From the NCBI RefSeq assembly GCF_000429025.1, contig NZ_KE386833.1, forward strand, positions 200,582 through 264,581: a DNA stretch of 64,000 bases, written 5' to 3'. This document shows positions 50,862 to 59,633 of this stretch, piece by piece. This stretch comes from Actinospineispora spinosispora DSM 44797. GTDB taxonomy: Bacteria > Actinomycetota > Actinomycetes > Mycobacteriales > Pseudonocardiaceae. The notes beneath the pieces are model-generated. The model did no database searches and had not been told where the DNA came from. It was given only the letters and a program-made list of their open reading frames with translations. Each line of letters starts with the position of its first letter. The first letter of the stretch is position 1. A program made the translations under genes and the position numbers.

Positions 50862-52277
50862 GTGCCAGTACTTCACGACGCACCATCACAGCTCCCGCGC
50901 ACCCTCGGCGCACTGCGCGCCTCCGGGCATGAGCAGCGGGGCGTCAAAACTGAAATCCGTGAGAACCTTCTAGCGGCCCTCCGGGAGGGCCGTGATCCCT
51001 GGGTGGGCATCGTGGGCTTCGAGTCCACCGTGCTGCCCCAACTGGAACGTGCGCTGATCGCCGGTCACGACGTGGTCCTGCTCGGCGAGCGCGGCCAGGG
51101 CAAGACCCGCCTGCTGCGGTCACTGACCGGCCTGCTCGACGAATGGTCCCCCGTCATCGAGGGCTCCGAGCTGGGCGAACACCCCTACGAACCCATCGCT
51201 CCCGCGACGATCCGCAGGGCCGCCGAGCTGGGCGACGACCTGCCGGTCGGCTGGCGGCACCGCTCGCAGCGCTACACCGAGAAGCTCGCCACCCCGGACA
51301 CCGCGGTGGCCGACCTGATCGGCGACGTCGACCCGGTCAAGGTCGCCGAAGGCCGGTCGCTGGGCGACCCGGAGACCATCCACTTCGGCCTGGTGCCGCG
51401 CGCGCACCGGGGCGTCGTGGCCATCAACGAGCTGCCCGACCTGGCGGAACGCATCCAGGTCGCGCTGCTCAACGTCATGGAGGAACGCGACATCCAGGTG
51501 CGGGGCTACACGCTGCGGCTGCCGCTGGACGTGCTGCTCGTGGCGAGCGCGAACCCGGAGGACTACACGAACCGAGGGCGGATCATCACTCCGCTCAAGG
51601 ACCGGTTCGGCGCCGAGGTCCGCACCCACTACCCGCTCGAGGTGGCCGACGAGATCGCGCTGGTCCAGCAGGAGGCCGAGCTGGTCGCCGAGGTGCCGAG
51701 GCACCTGATCGAGGTCGTCGCCCGGTTCACCCGGCACCTGCGTGACTCCAGCGCCGTCGACCAGTCCTCCGGTGTGTCCGCGCGGTTCGCCGTGGCCGCC
51801 GCCGAGACGGTCGCGGCGTCCGCGCTGCGCAGGGCGGCGATCACCGGTGAAGGCCGGGCCTTCGCTCGTCCGGTCGACCTGGAGTCGGTGCCGTCCGTGC
51901 TGCGCGGCAAGCTGGAGTTCGCCTCCGGCGAGGAAGGCCGCGAGGAGGAGGTCCTGGAGCACCTGCTGCGCAGGGCCATCGCCGACACCGCACGGTTCGC
52001 GCTGCGCGGGGTCGACCTGACCGAGCTGGCCGACCAGGTGGCGAGCCGCCCGGTCCGGACCGGAGAGCGGATCCCGGCCGCCGAGGTCGTCTCGGCGCTG
52101 CCGTCGGTGCCGGCGCTGACCGAGGTGGCGAAGCGGCTCGACGCCTCGGGTACCGAGGATCCCGGCCCGATGGCGTCGGCCGCCGAGCTGGCTCTTGAGT
52201 ACCTGTTCCTCACCCGCAAGCTGGCGAAGGACGAGTCCGAAGACGGTGCTGCCGGTGACACGGTGACTTATGGCTGA
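50862..52277 (+). CDS. MoxR-type AAA ATPase (magnesium chelatase-like)
   Basis: A 471-residue AAA ATPase. The Walker A motif is GERGQGKT (75-82), Walker B is in VVAINELPDL and sensor-1 Asn in VASANPEDYT. It resembles ChlI/MoxR chaperone ATPases, which work with a VWA-domain partner to remodel or load metal into a target. The GTG at 50862 is the chosen start. It overlaps the VWA gene by eight bases, so both are made together. Confidence 0.9.
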   Translation: MPVLHDAPSQLPRTLGALRASGHEQRGVKTEIRENLLAALREGRDPWVGIVGFESTVLPQLERALIAGHDVVLLGERGQGKTRLLRSLTGLLDEWSPVIEGSELGEHPYEPIAPATIRRAAELGDDLPVGWRHRSQRYTEKLATPDTAVADLIGDVDPVKVAEGRSLGDPETIHFGLVPRAHRGVVAINELPDLAERIQVALLNVMEERDIQVRGYTLRLPLDVLLVASANPEDYTNRGRIITPLKDRFGAEVRTHYPLEVADEIALVQQEAELVAEVPRHLIEVVARFTRHLRDSSAVDQSSGVSARFAVAAAETVAASALRRAAITGEGRAFARPVDLESVPSVLRGKLEFASGEEGREEEVLEHLLRRAIADTARFALRGVDLTELADQVASRPVRTGERIPAAEVVSALPSVPALTEVAKRLDASGTEDPGPMASAAELALEYLFLTRKLAKDESEDGAAGDTVTYG

Positions 52278-54225
52278 TCCTCGGCGTAGGAGGCTGCGCT
52301 ACGCCTACGGTCCGTACGCCGGTGGCCCGGACCCGTTGGCTCCGCCGTTCGACATCCGTCAGGCGATGGACGAGATCGGCCGCGACGTCATGGAGGGCTC
52401 GTCGCCTCGGCAGGCTCTCCAGGAGCTGCTGCGCCGGGGTATGCAGGGCCGCAGGGGTCTCGACGACCTGTCCAGGCAGGTCTGGCAGCGCCGCCGCGAC
52501 CTGCAGCGCGACAATCGGCTCGACGGCACGTTGCAGCAGGTCAGGGAGCTGCTGCAGCGCGCGATGGACGCCGAGCAGGAAGCGCTCGGCCGGGAGGACT
52601 CCGACGACGCCCGGTTCCGCGAGATGCAGCTCGACGCGCTGCCGAACGACACCGGTGGCGCGGTGCGTGAGCTCGACTCCTACGACTGGCGCTCCAGCGA
52701 CGCCCGCGAGGCGTACCAGGAGATCCGGGACCTGCTCGGCAGGGAGATGCTGGATCAGCGGTTCGCCGGCATGAAGCAGGCGATGGAGAACGCCACGGCG
52801 GAGGATGTCGAGCGGGTCAGGGCGATGCTCGACGACCTGAACAACCTGCTCGCCCAGCACGCGCAGGGGCAGGACACCCAGGAGCAGTTCGACGAGTTCA
52901 TGGCCGAACACGGCGAGTTCTTCCCGGAGAACCCGCGCACCACCGAGGAGCTCGTCGACGTGCTCGCGGCCCGGTCGGCCGCCGCGCAGCGGATGCTCAA
53001 CTCCATGTCCGCCGAGCAGCGTGCCGAGCTGGCGGAGCTGACCCAGCAGGCGTTCGGTGACCCTCGGCTCGCCCAGTCGCTGGCCCAGCTGGACGCTCAG
53101 CTGCGCGGGCTGCGCCCGGGAGAGGACTGGGACGGCTCCGGCCGGTTCCGGGGTGACAACCCGATGGGCATGGGCGAGGCGACCCGGGCGATGGAGGAGC
53201 TGGGGCAGCTCGACTCGCTGGCCGAGCAGCTCGCGCAGAGCTATCCCGGTGCCCGGCTGGAGGACATCGACCTCGACGCGGTCAGCGAGCTGCTCGGGGA
53301 CGAGGCCAGGGTCGACGCACGGACGTTGGCCGAGCTGGAACGTGAGCTGCAGCGGCAGGGCCTCTTCGAGCGCGCGGCGGACGGGACGTTGCAGCTCTCT
53401 CCGAAGGCGTTGCGGCGCCTCGGTGAGTCGGCACTGCGTGACGTGGTGGACCGGATCGGTGCTCGCCGGGGTGAGCGGGAGACCCGCCGCTCGGGTGCCG
53501 CCGGTGAGGCGACCGGGGCGACCCGGCCGTGGGCGTTCGGCGACACCGAGGCCTGGTCGGTGCCGCGCACCATGCTGAACGCTCAGCTGCGTCAGGCGGG
53601 CGGGGACACCCGTCGGCTCGACGTGAGTGACGTCGAGGTGGTGGAGACCGAGCAGCGCACCCGTGCCGCGGTGGCGCTGTTGGTCGACACGTCCTGGTCG
53701 ATGGTGGCCGAAGGGCGGTGGGTGCCGATGAAACGCACCGCGCTCGCTCTGCACCAGCTGATCTCGACCCGGTTCCGGGGTGACGACCTGGCGTTGATCA
53801 CGTTCGGCAGGCACGCCCAGACCGTGGATCTGGGTGAGCTGGTCGGCCTGGAAGGCGCGTACGCGCAGGGCACGAACCTGCACCACGCGCTGTTGTTGGC
53901 GCAGCGGCACCTGCGTCGGCACCCGGATGCCATGCCGGTGGTGCTCGTCGTCACCGACGGCGAGCCGACCGCGCACCTGGAGCCGGACGGTGAGGCGTAC
54001 TTCGACTACCCGCCCAGCCCGCACACGCTGCGCGCCACGGTGTCCGAGCTGGATCGGCTGTCCGGGATGAAGGCGATGTTCACCTTCTTCGTGCTGGGGG
54101 AGGACCCGCGCCTCGCGGCGTTCATGGACGACGTGGCCCGCCGCTGTGGCGGCAGGGGCGTCGCGCCCACCCTGGACGGCCTGGGCGCCGAGGTCGTCGC
54201 CGACTACCTCCGCACCCGCCGCTGA
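52270..54225 (+). CDS. VWA domain protein, partner of the MoxR ATPase
   Basis: A 651-residue protein with a C-terminal von Willebrand A domain whose metal-binding MIDAS motif is DTSWS (473-477), with a later TDGEP. The N-terminal 400 residues are helical, charged and Gln/Glu/Arg rich, with a possible coiled coil around residues 40-130. Such proteins act with MoxR ATPases as chaperone-like insertases. Neither target nor metal is evident. An open frame of similar length on the opposite strand is a shadow caused by codon bias. Confidence 0.9.
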   Translation: MADPRRRRLRYAYGPYAGGPDPLAPPFDIRQAMDEIGRDVMEGSSPRQALQELLRRGMQGRRGLDDLSRQVWQRRRDLQRDNRLDGTLQQVRELLQRAMDAEQEALGREDSDDARFREMQLDALPNDTGGAVRELDSYDWRSSDAREAYQEIRDLLGREMLDQRFAGMKQAMENATAEDVERVRAMLDDLNNLLAQHAQGQDTQEQFDEFMAEHGEFFPENPRTTEELVDVLAARSAAAQRMLNSMSAEQRAELAELTQQAFGDPRLAQSLAQLDAQLRGLRPGEDWDGSGRFRGDNPMGMGEATRAMEELGQLDSLAEQLAQSYPGARLEDIDLDAVSELLGDEARVDARTLAELERELQRQGLFERAADGTLQLSPKALRRLGESALRDVVDRIGARRGERETRRSGAAGEATGATRPWAFGDTEAWSVPRTMLNAQLRQAGGDTRRLDVSDVEVVETEQRTRAAVALLVDTSWSMVAEGRWVPMKRTALALHQLISTRFRGDDLALITFGRHAQTVDLGELVGLEGAYAQGTNLHHALLLAQRHLRRHPDAMPVVLVVTDGEPTAHLEPDGEAYFDYPPSPHTLRATVSELDRLSGMKAMFTFFVLGEDPRLAAFMDDVARRCGGRGVAPTLDGLGAEVVADYLRTRR

Positions 54226-54231
54226 CAGCAC

Positions 54232-54285
54232 ACCACCCGTGAGTGATTTGGGCTGCCCTGGCAGCCCAAATCACTCACGGGTGGT
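54232..54285. terminator. 54-bp near-continuous palindrome, bidirectional terminator
   Basis: Arms of 26 bp (54232-54257 and 54260-54285) with only a two-base centre; the core is GTGAGTGATTTGGGCTGCC and its complement. It begins six bases after the VWA stop and overlaps the last codons of the convergent LysR gene. It shares the CACTCAC element with the nested repeat at 1251-1367. Confidence 0.8.
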
Positions 54286-55137
54286 TCTGAGCTGGTCGGC
54301 CGAGGTGAGGATCGCCTCCGCCAGCGCCGAGCCGGGACCGTCCAGCTCCCGGCGGCCGCTGGACAGCACGAAGTCGAACGGCGCGAGCTCCGGCAGCCGT
54401 GCCTGCGGTGCGACCGGGACGAGCCCGTTCGGGATCAGCGACGATGCGTGCGCCACCACACCGAGCCCGGCCAGCGACGCCGCGCTCAAGCCGCTGAGAC
54501 TGCTGCTCGTACAGGCCATCCGCCAGGGCCTGCCGACGGCTTCGAGCGCGGCGATGACCACGCTCCGGGAGATGCTCGGCGGCGGATGACAGACCAACGG
54601 CACCGGGTCGTTCGGGCCCAGAGGTGCCATCGCCGGTCCGGTGACCCAGATGTAGCGGTCGCGCCAGACCACCGTGCCGTACACCTCGCTCGGCGGGCGC
54701 TTGGCGAACACCAGGTCCAGGTCCCGGCTGTCGGCGAGCCGCTGCAGGTTTCCGCTGAGCCCCACGGTGAGCTCGAGGTCGACCAGCGGGTGACGGTGCC
54801 GGAACTCGGCCAGGATCGTGGGCAACCTGGTCAGCACGAGATCCTCGGAGATGCCGAACCTCAATCGGCCGTGCACCCGGGAGCCGTGGAAGTGCGCGAG
54901 GGCCCGCTGGGTCGTGTCCAGGATCGTGCCGGCGTAGTCGAGCATCGCCTCGCCGTCGCGGGTGAGCTCCACGGTGTGGGTGTCCCTCACGAACAGCGGC
55001 CTGCCCACCGTCGCCTCGAGCTTGCGCACGTGCTGGCTCACCGTGGGCTGCTGGACGTCGAGGTGCTCGGCCGCCCTGGTGAAGCTCAGTGTGCGCGCGA
55101 CCGCGACGAACGACCTCAGATGCGCGGGGTTGAACAC
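54271..55137 (-). CDS. LysR family transcriptional regulator
   Basis: A 288-residue LysR regulator. The HTH is in residues 1-60 (LRSFVAVARTLSFTRAAEHL and QQPTVSQHVRKLEATVGRPL). The effector domain follows from about 90 (GRLRFGISEDLVLTRLPTIL). The start is placed at GTG 55137, which gives the standard N-terminus FNPAHLRSF; ATG 55164 is an alternative. It is divergent from an SBF-type transporter, which is the expected arrangement for its target. The gene's last codons lie inside the terminator palindrome. Confidence 0.88.
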   Translation of the reverse strand: MFNPAHLRSFVAVARTLSFTRAAEHLDVQQPTVSQHVRKLEATVGRPLFVRDTHTVELTRDGEAMLDYAGTILDTTQRALAHFHGSRVHGRLRFGISEDLVLTRLPTILAEFRHRHPLVDLELTVGLSGNLQRLADSRDLDLVFAKRPPSEVYGTVVWRDRYIWVTGPAMAPLGPNDPVPLVCHPPPSISRSVVIAALEAVGRPWRMACTSSSLSGLSAASLAGLGVVAHASSLIPNGLVPVAPQARLPELAPFDFVLSSGRRELDGPGSALAEAILTSADQLRTTRE

Positions 55138-55213
55138 AGATCCACTGTAATCGCGAACTAGCATGACAATGATCGTGGTAGGCGGGTTTCCGAATGACTG
55201 TCCGACGACGACC

Positions 55214-56239
55214 ATGGGACAGGTGAGTTCCCTGCGACGACTGACCCGCCATCTCCCGATCGACGCCTTCATGGCGCTGATCTTGCTCACCGTCGCCATC
55301 GCGGCACTGGTACCGGCAGAGGGGCAGTGGGCGGTGGGTTTCGGCAGCGCGACGACGATCGCCATCGGGGTGCTGTTCTTCCTGTACGGCGCGCGGCTGT
55401 CGCCGGCAGAGGCGCTCGACGGGCTGCGGCACTGGCGGCTGCACGGCACCGTCGTGATCGCCACGTTCGTGCTGTTCCCGCTGCTCGGCCTTGCGGTGCA
55501 GCTGCTGCCCGAGTCGATCCTCCCGCACCAGCTCGCGCTCGGCGTGCTGTTCCTGTGTTGCCTGCCCTCGACCGTCCAGTCGTCCATCGCCTTCACCTCG
55601 GTCGCCAAGGGGAACGTGCCGGCCGCGATCTGTGCCGCATCGCTGTCCAACCTGGCCGGCATCGTGGCGACCCCCGCACTGGTCGGGCTGCTGATGTCCA
55701 CGCGAGGCGGCGGCTTCTCGGGGCGCGCGGTGCTGGACGTCGCGCTGCAGCTGCTGGCGCCGTTCGTGCTCGGCCAGCTGCTGCGCAGGTGGATCGCCGA
55801 CTGGGTCGCGCGGCACCGTCGCATGCTGGCGGTGGTGGACCGGGGTTCGATCCTGCTGGTGGTCTACGTTGCGTTCAGCGCCGGGATGACTGCCGGCATC
55901 TGGCATCAGCTGTCCCTCGGTGCGCTCGGCGTCCTGTTGTGCGTGGACGCCGCGCTGCTCGCCCTCGTGCTCGCGGTGACCTGGTTCGTGCCGGGCAAGC
56001 TGGGCTTCTCCCGAGCCGACCGGGTCACGATCCTGTTCTGCGGCTCGAAGAAGAGCCTGGCGAGCGGGCTGCCGATGGCGAGCGTCCTGTTCGCCGGTCA
56101 CGGGCTCGGGCTGCTGGTGTTGCCGGTCATGCTGTTCCACCAGATTCAGCTGATGGCCTGCGCCTGGCTGTCCGGCCGGATGGCCCGTCGGCGGGCCGCT
56201 GCAACCGTCACGGAACCGTCGGTGTTCCATACGGTGTGA
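55214..56239 (+). CDS. Bile acid:sodium symporter family protein (SBF-like)
   Basis: A 341-residue membrane transporter of the BASS/SBF-like group (PF13593 type, as in YfeH). About nine to ten hydrophobic helices are visible. Features include FFLYGARLSPAEALDGLRHW and CCLPSTVQSSIAFTSVAKGN, which matches the discontinuous substrate-helix region of the family, and FCGSKKSLASGLPMASVLF. Substrates in this branch are poorly known. ATG 55214 is chosen, though an earlier ATG at 55163 is in frame. The sigma-factor gene starts inside its stop codon (GTGA). It is divergent from LysR. Confidence 0.85.
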   Translation: MGQVSSLRRLTRHLPIDAFMALILLTVAIAALVPAEGQWAVGFGSATTIAIGVLFFLYGARLSPAEALDGLRHWRLHGTVVIATFVLFPLLGLAVQLLPESILPHQLALGVLFLCCLPSTVQSSIAFTSVAKGNVPAAICAASLSNLAGIVATPALVGLLMSTRGGGFSGRAVLDVALQLLAPFVLGQLLRRWIADWVARHRRMLAVVDRGSILLVVYVAFSAGMTAGIWHQLSLGALGVLLCVDAALLALVLAVTWFVPGKLGFSRADRVTILFCGSKKSLASGLPMASVLFAGHGLGLLVLPVMLFHQIQLMACAWLSGRMARRRAAATVTEPSVFHTV

Positions 56240-56865
56240 GCAGCCCGAGCATCGATGTCCTAGCCCCCGAGGGCACCACCGCCGACGAGGCGGCCAGAGA
56301 CGATCCGATACGACGTGCGCTCGCTGAGGACCTCGATGCCGGTTTCGTGTTGCTGTTCGAGACCTATCAGCGGTTGCTGTTCTCCACCGCGCTGCGGGTG
56401 AGTGGACGGTGGGCCGACGCGGAGGACCTCACCGCCGATGCGTTCCTGCGTGCCTATCGGGCACTCGGCGACTACCCGGCGGACCGCATCGCCACCCTGC
56501 GCCCGCGTGCCTGGCTGGTGACGATCCTGCTCAACGGGTGGCGTAACCGGCAGCGCTCGTCCGTGCGGCACCCGACGGCGCCGCTGGACAGCGCGCCCGA
56601 GGTCGTCGACCCCCGGCCCGACGTCGAGGACATCGTCACCGGCCGGGAAACGGGCGCGGAGCTGGGCGAACAGCTCGCGGAGCTGGCGTATCCGCAGCGC
56701 GTGGCAGTGGTGTTGCGTCATGTCGGTGAGCTCTCCATCGCGGAGATCGCCGAGGTGCTCGGCTGTGCTGAGGGCACCGTGAAGTCACATATCTCCCGGG
56801 GACTGGCCCGGTTACGGGTGCTGAGCGCCGAGCGCGCCGGCACGACCGATGGAGGTGTTCGATGA
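56236..56865 (+). CDS. Sigma-70 family (ECF-like) RNA polymerase sigma factor
   Basis: A 209-residue group 4 sigma factor. Region 2 covers about 35-105 (FVLLFETYQRLLFSTALRVS, WADAEDLTADAFLRAYRAL). Region 4 covers about 145-195 (LAYPQRVAVVLRHVGELSIA, EIAEVLGCAEGTVKSHISRG). It begins at GTG 56236 overlapping the transporter stop and is followed by an ATGA overlap with the alkyltransferase-domain gene. In most ECF operons that next position encodes the anti-sigma factor, so the alkyltransferase-domain protein may control it. Confidence 0.87.
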   Translation: MSSPSIDVLAPEGTTADEAARDDPIRRALAEDLDAGFVLLFETYQRLLFSTALRVSGRWADAEDLTADAFLRAYRALGDYPADRIATLRPRAWLVTILLNGWRNRQRSSVRHPTAPLDSAPEVVDPRPDVEDIVTGRETGAELGEQLAELAYPQRVAVVLRHVGELSIAEIAEVLGCAEGTVKSHISRGLARLRVLSAERAGTTDGGVR

Positions 56866-57434
56866 TCACTAGAGGTGATGACGAACGAGCAATGACCAGG
56901 CAACTGGCCGGATTGGGCGTCGAACCGCCGACGGGGTTGATGGATCGGGTGGTGGCGCGCTGGTCGCAGGTGCCGGGCCCGATCGGTGAGCTGCTGGTGG
57001 CCTCGACCGAGGACGGCATCGCGTACCTGCGCACCGGAGTCGATCCGGATGAGTTCAGAACCGACTTCCGTAAGCGGTTCGCCCGGCCCCTGCTCGAAGC
57101 GCCGCAACCGCCCGCCGGTCTGATGCGCGCTCTGCGTGCAGATCTGCGCGGCGCCGACGAGCTGCCGGTGGACCTGCGCGGGCTCACCGAGTTCGCGCGC
57201 GACGTCCTGACCGTGACCAGGGCGATCCCAGTGGGGGAGACGCGGCCGTACGCCTGGGTGGCCAGCGAGATCGGCAGGCCCAAGGCCGTGCGCGCGGTCG
57301 GTACGGCTCTGGGCCGCAACCCCGTGCCGCTGGTCATCCCGTGCCACCGGGTGATCCGTTCGGACGGAACGTCCAGCGGCTACATCTTCGGCCCGGCCGC
57401 GCGCGAACGGCTCCTGCGAGCGGAGACGCGGTGA
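56862..57434 (+). CDS. Methylated-DNA-protein cysteine methyltransferase domain protein
   Basis: A 190-residue protein whose C-terminal part (about 108-190) is an Ogt/MGMT domain. The active-site motif is IPCHRVI with C161, preceded by the DNA-binding helix WVASEIGRPKAVRAVGTALG and the Asn-Pro pair in RNPVPLVIP. The N-terminal 100 residues (MTRQLAGLGVEPPTGLMDRV and VDPDEFRTDFRKRFARPLLE) form the rest of the MGMT-like N-domain or an adapted regulatory region. It would remove alkyl groups from DNA bases. Its ATGA overlap with the sigma-factor gene suggests coupling of alkylation sensing to the sigma factor. Confidence 0.88.
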   Translation: MITRGDDERAMTRQLAGLGVEPPTGLMDRVVARWSQVPGPIGELLVASTEDGIAYLRTGVDPDEFRTDFRKRFARPLLEAPQPPAGLMRALRADLRGADELPVDLRGLTEFARDVLTVTRAIPVGETRPYAWVASEIGRPKAVRAVGTALGRNPVPLVIPCHRVIRSDGTSSGYIFGPAARERLLRAETR

Positions 57435-57435
57435 C

Positions 57436-58725
57436 TCAGCCGTGCCAGGTCGACCGATGGTCGCGGTGGGTGTCCAGGTAGTTGCCCGGCTTGAACAGGG
57501 TGTCGTAGAAGTCCAGGTCGATGTGCTGGGCCTGCAGATAGTTCATGATCCAGACGGTCGGCACGGTGCCGGGGAACTTCCCGAACGTCTCGTCGACGTA
57601 GGTGGCCTGCAGGCTCAGCAGCTCCTTGAACCGGGCGTCGTGCGGTGCGGCCGCCCCTCGGACGCCGGGGGTGTCGAGCCACGGTCCCGGCGTGCCCGGG
57701 TTGAACGGACCGCCCGGGCCGAACTTGCGCTCCGTGTACGCCTCGACCGCGGCGGTCATGTCCGGGTAGTGCGGCCGGCAGTACGCCTCGAACACGCCGG
57801 GTAGCCCGGTGGGGTTGGGCAGTGCCCAGCTGTCGTCGGCCTGCACGTGGAACCCGAGACCGGGTACGTCGGGGCGGCCGGAGGCGCCCAGGATGCTGGG
57901 CCGGTCGATGCCGTCGAACGTCCAACCGCCCAGGCCCATCGCCTGCAGCAGCAGGTGACCGTTGTAGGCACTGGTCATGAGCTCGGCGGTCGCCTCGGCC
58001 AGCGAGTACTGCTCGACGAAGGACAACGGCAGCGGATCGTCGACGTCGACCCGGTCGGCGAAGGCGGCCAGCCCGGGGATGGGCCGCTGGTTCACGTCGT
58101 CGTAGACGGCATAGCCGTTCTGCGCGAAGAACGCGAGGTTGGCGAGCGTCTGCTGCGCCACGTCCGCCACCGGGATGACCAGCAGCGAGCCGGGGTGGTT
58201 GCCGATCCAGGTGTTGTGCCCCTCGAAGTAGGGCTGTTCCCTGGGCAGCCAGATCCGCTCGTCGGACAGCTTTCGGACGCGACCCAGCACGGCGTTGAGC
58301 CTGGTCTCGACGTCCTGGTCGTCGGGACCGGGCTCGGCGTCCCTGGTCGGCAGGAAGTACGTGCCGGACTCGTCGGTGAAGAAGAACTCCGCGGTGTGGA
58401 ACCCTGCGGCCGAGGGGAAGGTGCGGCCCGCCGCGGAGCCGCTGTAGTTCGGGAACGCGGGCGCGTACCCCGGGTGGTGGGTGATGCCGTAGTGCCAGCC
58501 GGTCACGCCGGCGACCGTGGTCAGCACCAGCGCACGTTCCAGGTCGCTGAGCGGCTCGGGCTCGTGCCGGCTTCGGAAGGCGAGCGGACCGGCCGGTATC
58601 TCACCGCCCATCGGGAACCGCCGGGACCGGCGTCCGAAGATCGCGTCGAGCAGGGGGAACTCGGTCAGCCGCCGCACGGCGTCCCGTTCCACCTCGGTCA
58701 GCCGGATCGGGCGCAGATCGACCAT
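57436..58725 (-). CDS. Uncharacterised 429-residue protein
   Basis: I do not recognise a named family. The protein is soluble, with no signal or membrane helix, and is rich in aromatic residues. Notable segments are ERALVLTTVAGVTGWHYGIT and HHPGYAPAFPNYSGSAAGRT, which have a faint resemblance to nitroreductase-like folds. Others are FFFTDESGTYFLPTRDAEPG, NTWIGNHPGSLLVIPVADVA and a C-terminal YLQAQHIDLDFYDTLFKPGN. It is convergent with the alkyltransferase gene, the stops being one base apart. The ATG at 58725 follows an AGGGAGAG ribosome site. Confidence 0.75.
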   Translation of the reverse strand: MVDLRPIRLTEVERDAVRRLTEFPLLDAIFGRRSRRFPMGGEIPAGPLAFRSRHEPEPLSDLERALVLTTVAGVTGWHYGITHHPGYAPAFPNYSGSAAGRTFPSAAGFHTAEFFFTDESGTYFLPTRDAEPGPDDQDVETRLNAVLGRVRKLSDERIWLPREQPYFEGHNTWIGNHPGSLLVIPVADVAQQTLANLAFFAQNGYAVYDDVNQRPIPGLAAFADRVDVDDPLPLSFVEQYSLAEATAELMTSAYNGHLLLQAMGLGGWTFDGIDRPSILGASGRPDVPGLGFHVQADDSWALPNPTGLPGVFEAYCRPHYPDMTAAVEAYTERKFGPGGPFNPGTPGPWLDTPGVRGAAAPHDARFKELLSLQATYVDETFGKFPGTVPTVWIMNYLQAQHIDLDFYDTLFKPGNYLDTHRDHRSTWHG

Positions 58726-58912
58726 GAGCTCTCCCTGTTCTCGACAGGTTGCGGATCAAACCAGGGCGATTCGATCATATTTCAGGCTCCGTGAGCGGGT
58801 CATCTCCACGGGACCCGCGTTGGGCGCATCAGTTGTGCCGGTCGTCGAAACGACTCGTGCCGGATACCTGAACGGGACCTGCGGGTAACAGCTCACCGGC
58901 AGACTACTAGGG

Positions 58913-59089
58913 GTGACAGAACCGGAGAGGTGCCGAGCGTGCGCTGCCGCACGTGATGCCGGCCAGGCGAGCTCACTGGCCTGGTCGCGTGAACGCGCGC
59001 CGGACGGCGGGATCAGCTGGCTGTGCGACCGCTGCGCCCGGGTGAACCTGCGCTCGATCGAGGCCAGGCTCCCCGACGAGTGGTGGTGA
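58913..59089 (+). CDS. Small zinc-ribbon-like protein
   Basis: A 58-residue protein with two CxxC knuckles, CRAC near the N-terminus and CDRC after LAWSRERAPDGGISWL, spaced as in a zinc ribbon. It ends VNLRSIEARLPDEWW. It starts at GTG 58913 without an obvious Shine-Dalgarno sequence. Codon usage is normal for the region. The stop codon overlaps a GTG that appears to be the original start of the DinB-like gene, so the two were probably coupled. Function unknown. Confidence 0.72.
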   Translation: MTEPERCRACAAARDAGQASSLAWSRERAPDGGISWLCDRCARVNLRSIEARLPDEWW

Positions 59090-59137
59090 GCTGAGACGTT
59101 CCCCGAACCGACCTCGGCGGCCAGGTCCCGTGCCGAG

Positions 59138-59596
59138 GTGTTCGTCGGCTACCTGGACTACTTCCGTGACCAGCTGCTGGCCAAGGTCTGTTCGCTGTCC
59201 GACGATGACGCCCGGCTGAGCACGGTGCCGTCCGGCTGGGCGCCGATCGAGCTGCTCATGCACCTGCGTCACGTCGAACGGCGCTGGCTCGAATGGGGCT
59301 TCCTCGGCATGGACGTCGGTGACCCGTGGGCCGACCACCGCGACGACCGCTGGTACGTGCCGGCCGACCTGCCGCTGACCGAGGTCGCCGAGGCACTGCG
59401 TGCTCAGGGTGCCCGCTCCCGCTCGATCATCGAGGCGCACGACCTGGCCGAGATCGGCCGGCCTGGCCCACGCTGGGACGGGCAGCCTCCCGCCAGTCTC
59501 GAACGCATCCTGTTCCACCTCCTCCAGGAGTACGCCCGCCATCTCGGTCAGCTGGACGTCGTCACCGAACTGGCGGGCGGACCAGTCGGCGAGTGA
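59138..59596 (+). CDS. DinB-like (DUF664) protein with apparent start-site frameshift
   Basis: The protein belongs to the DUF664/DinB four-helix group, metal-binding proteins related to mycothiol-dependent enzymes. It shows GYLDYFRDQLLAKV, WAPIELLMHLRHVERRWLEW, with a His of the metal triad, and LEYARHLGQLD-type residues near the end (QEYARHLGQLDVV). The family-like sequence extends upstream of the only in-frame start (GTG 59138) as ETFPEPTSAARSRAEVF. A GTG at 59086 would give the expected start VSETFPEP if the single T at 59092 were absent. So either the gene is shortened or there is a one-base insertion or sequencing error. Confidence 0.75.
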   Translation: MFVGYLDYFRDQLLAKVCSLSDDDARLSTVPSGWAPIELLMHLRHVERRWLEWGFLGMDVGDPWADHRDDRWYVPADLPLTEVAEALRAQGARSRSIIEAHDLAEIGRPGPRWDGQPPASLERILFHLLQEYARHLGQLDVVTELAGGPVGE

Positions 59597-59633
59597 GCAC
59601 AGCTCTCGCCGCCGGGCACGGCATGCTGGGCGG

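Noticed and set aside
52210..54231. A 673-residue open frame on the minus strand opposite the VWA gene
   Set aside because: It is antisense to a gene with a clear MIDAS motif and coupled start, has no family signature, and is expected from third-position GC bias.
54275..56230. A 651-residue minus-strand frame and a longer LysR frame over the transporter gene
   Set aside because: Both are shadows; the transporter on the plus strand has clear membrane helices and LysR begins at 55137.
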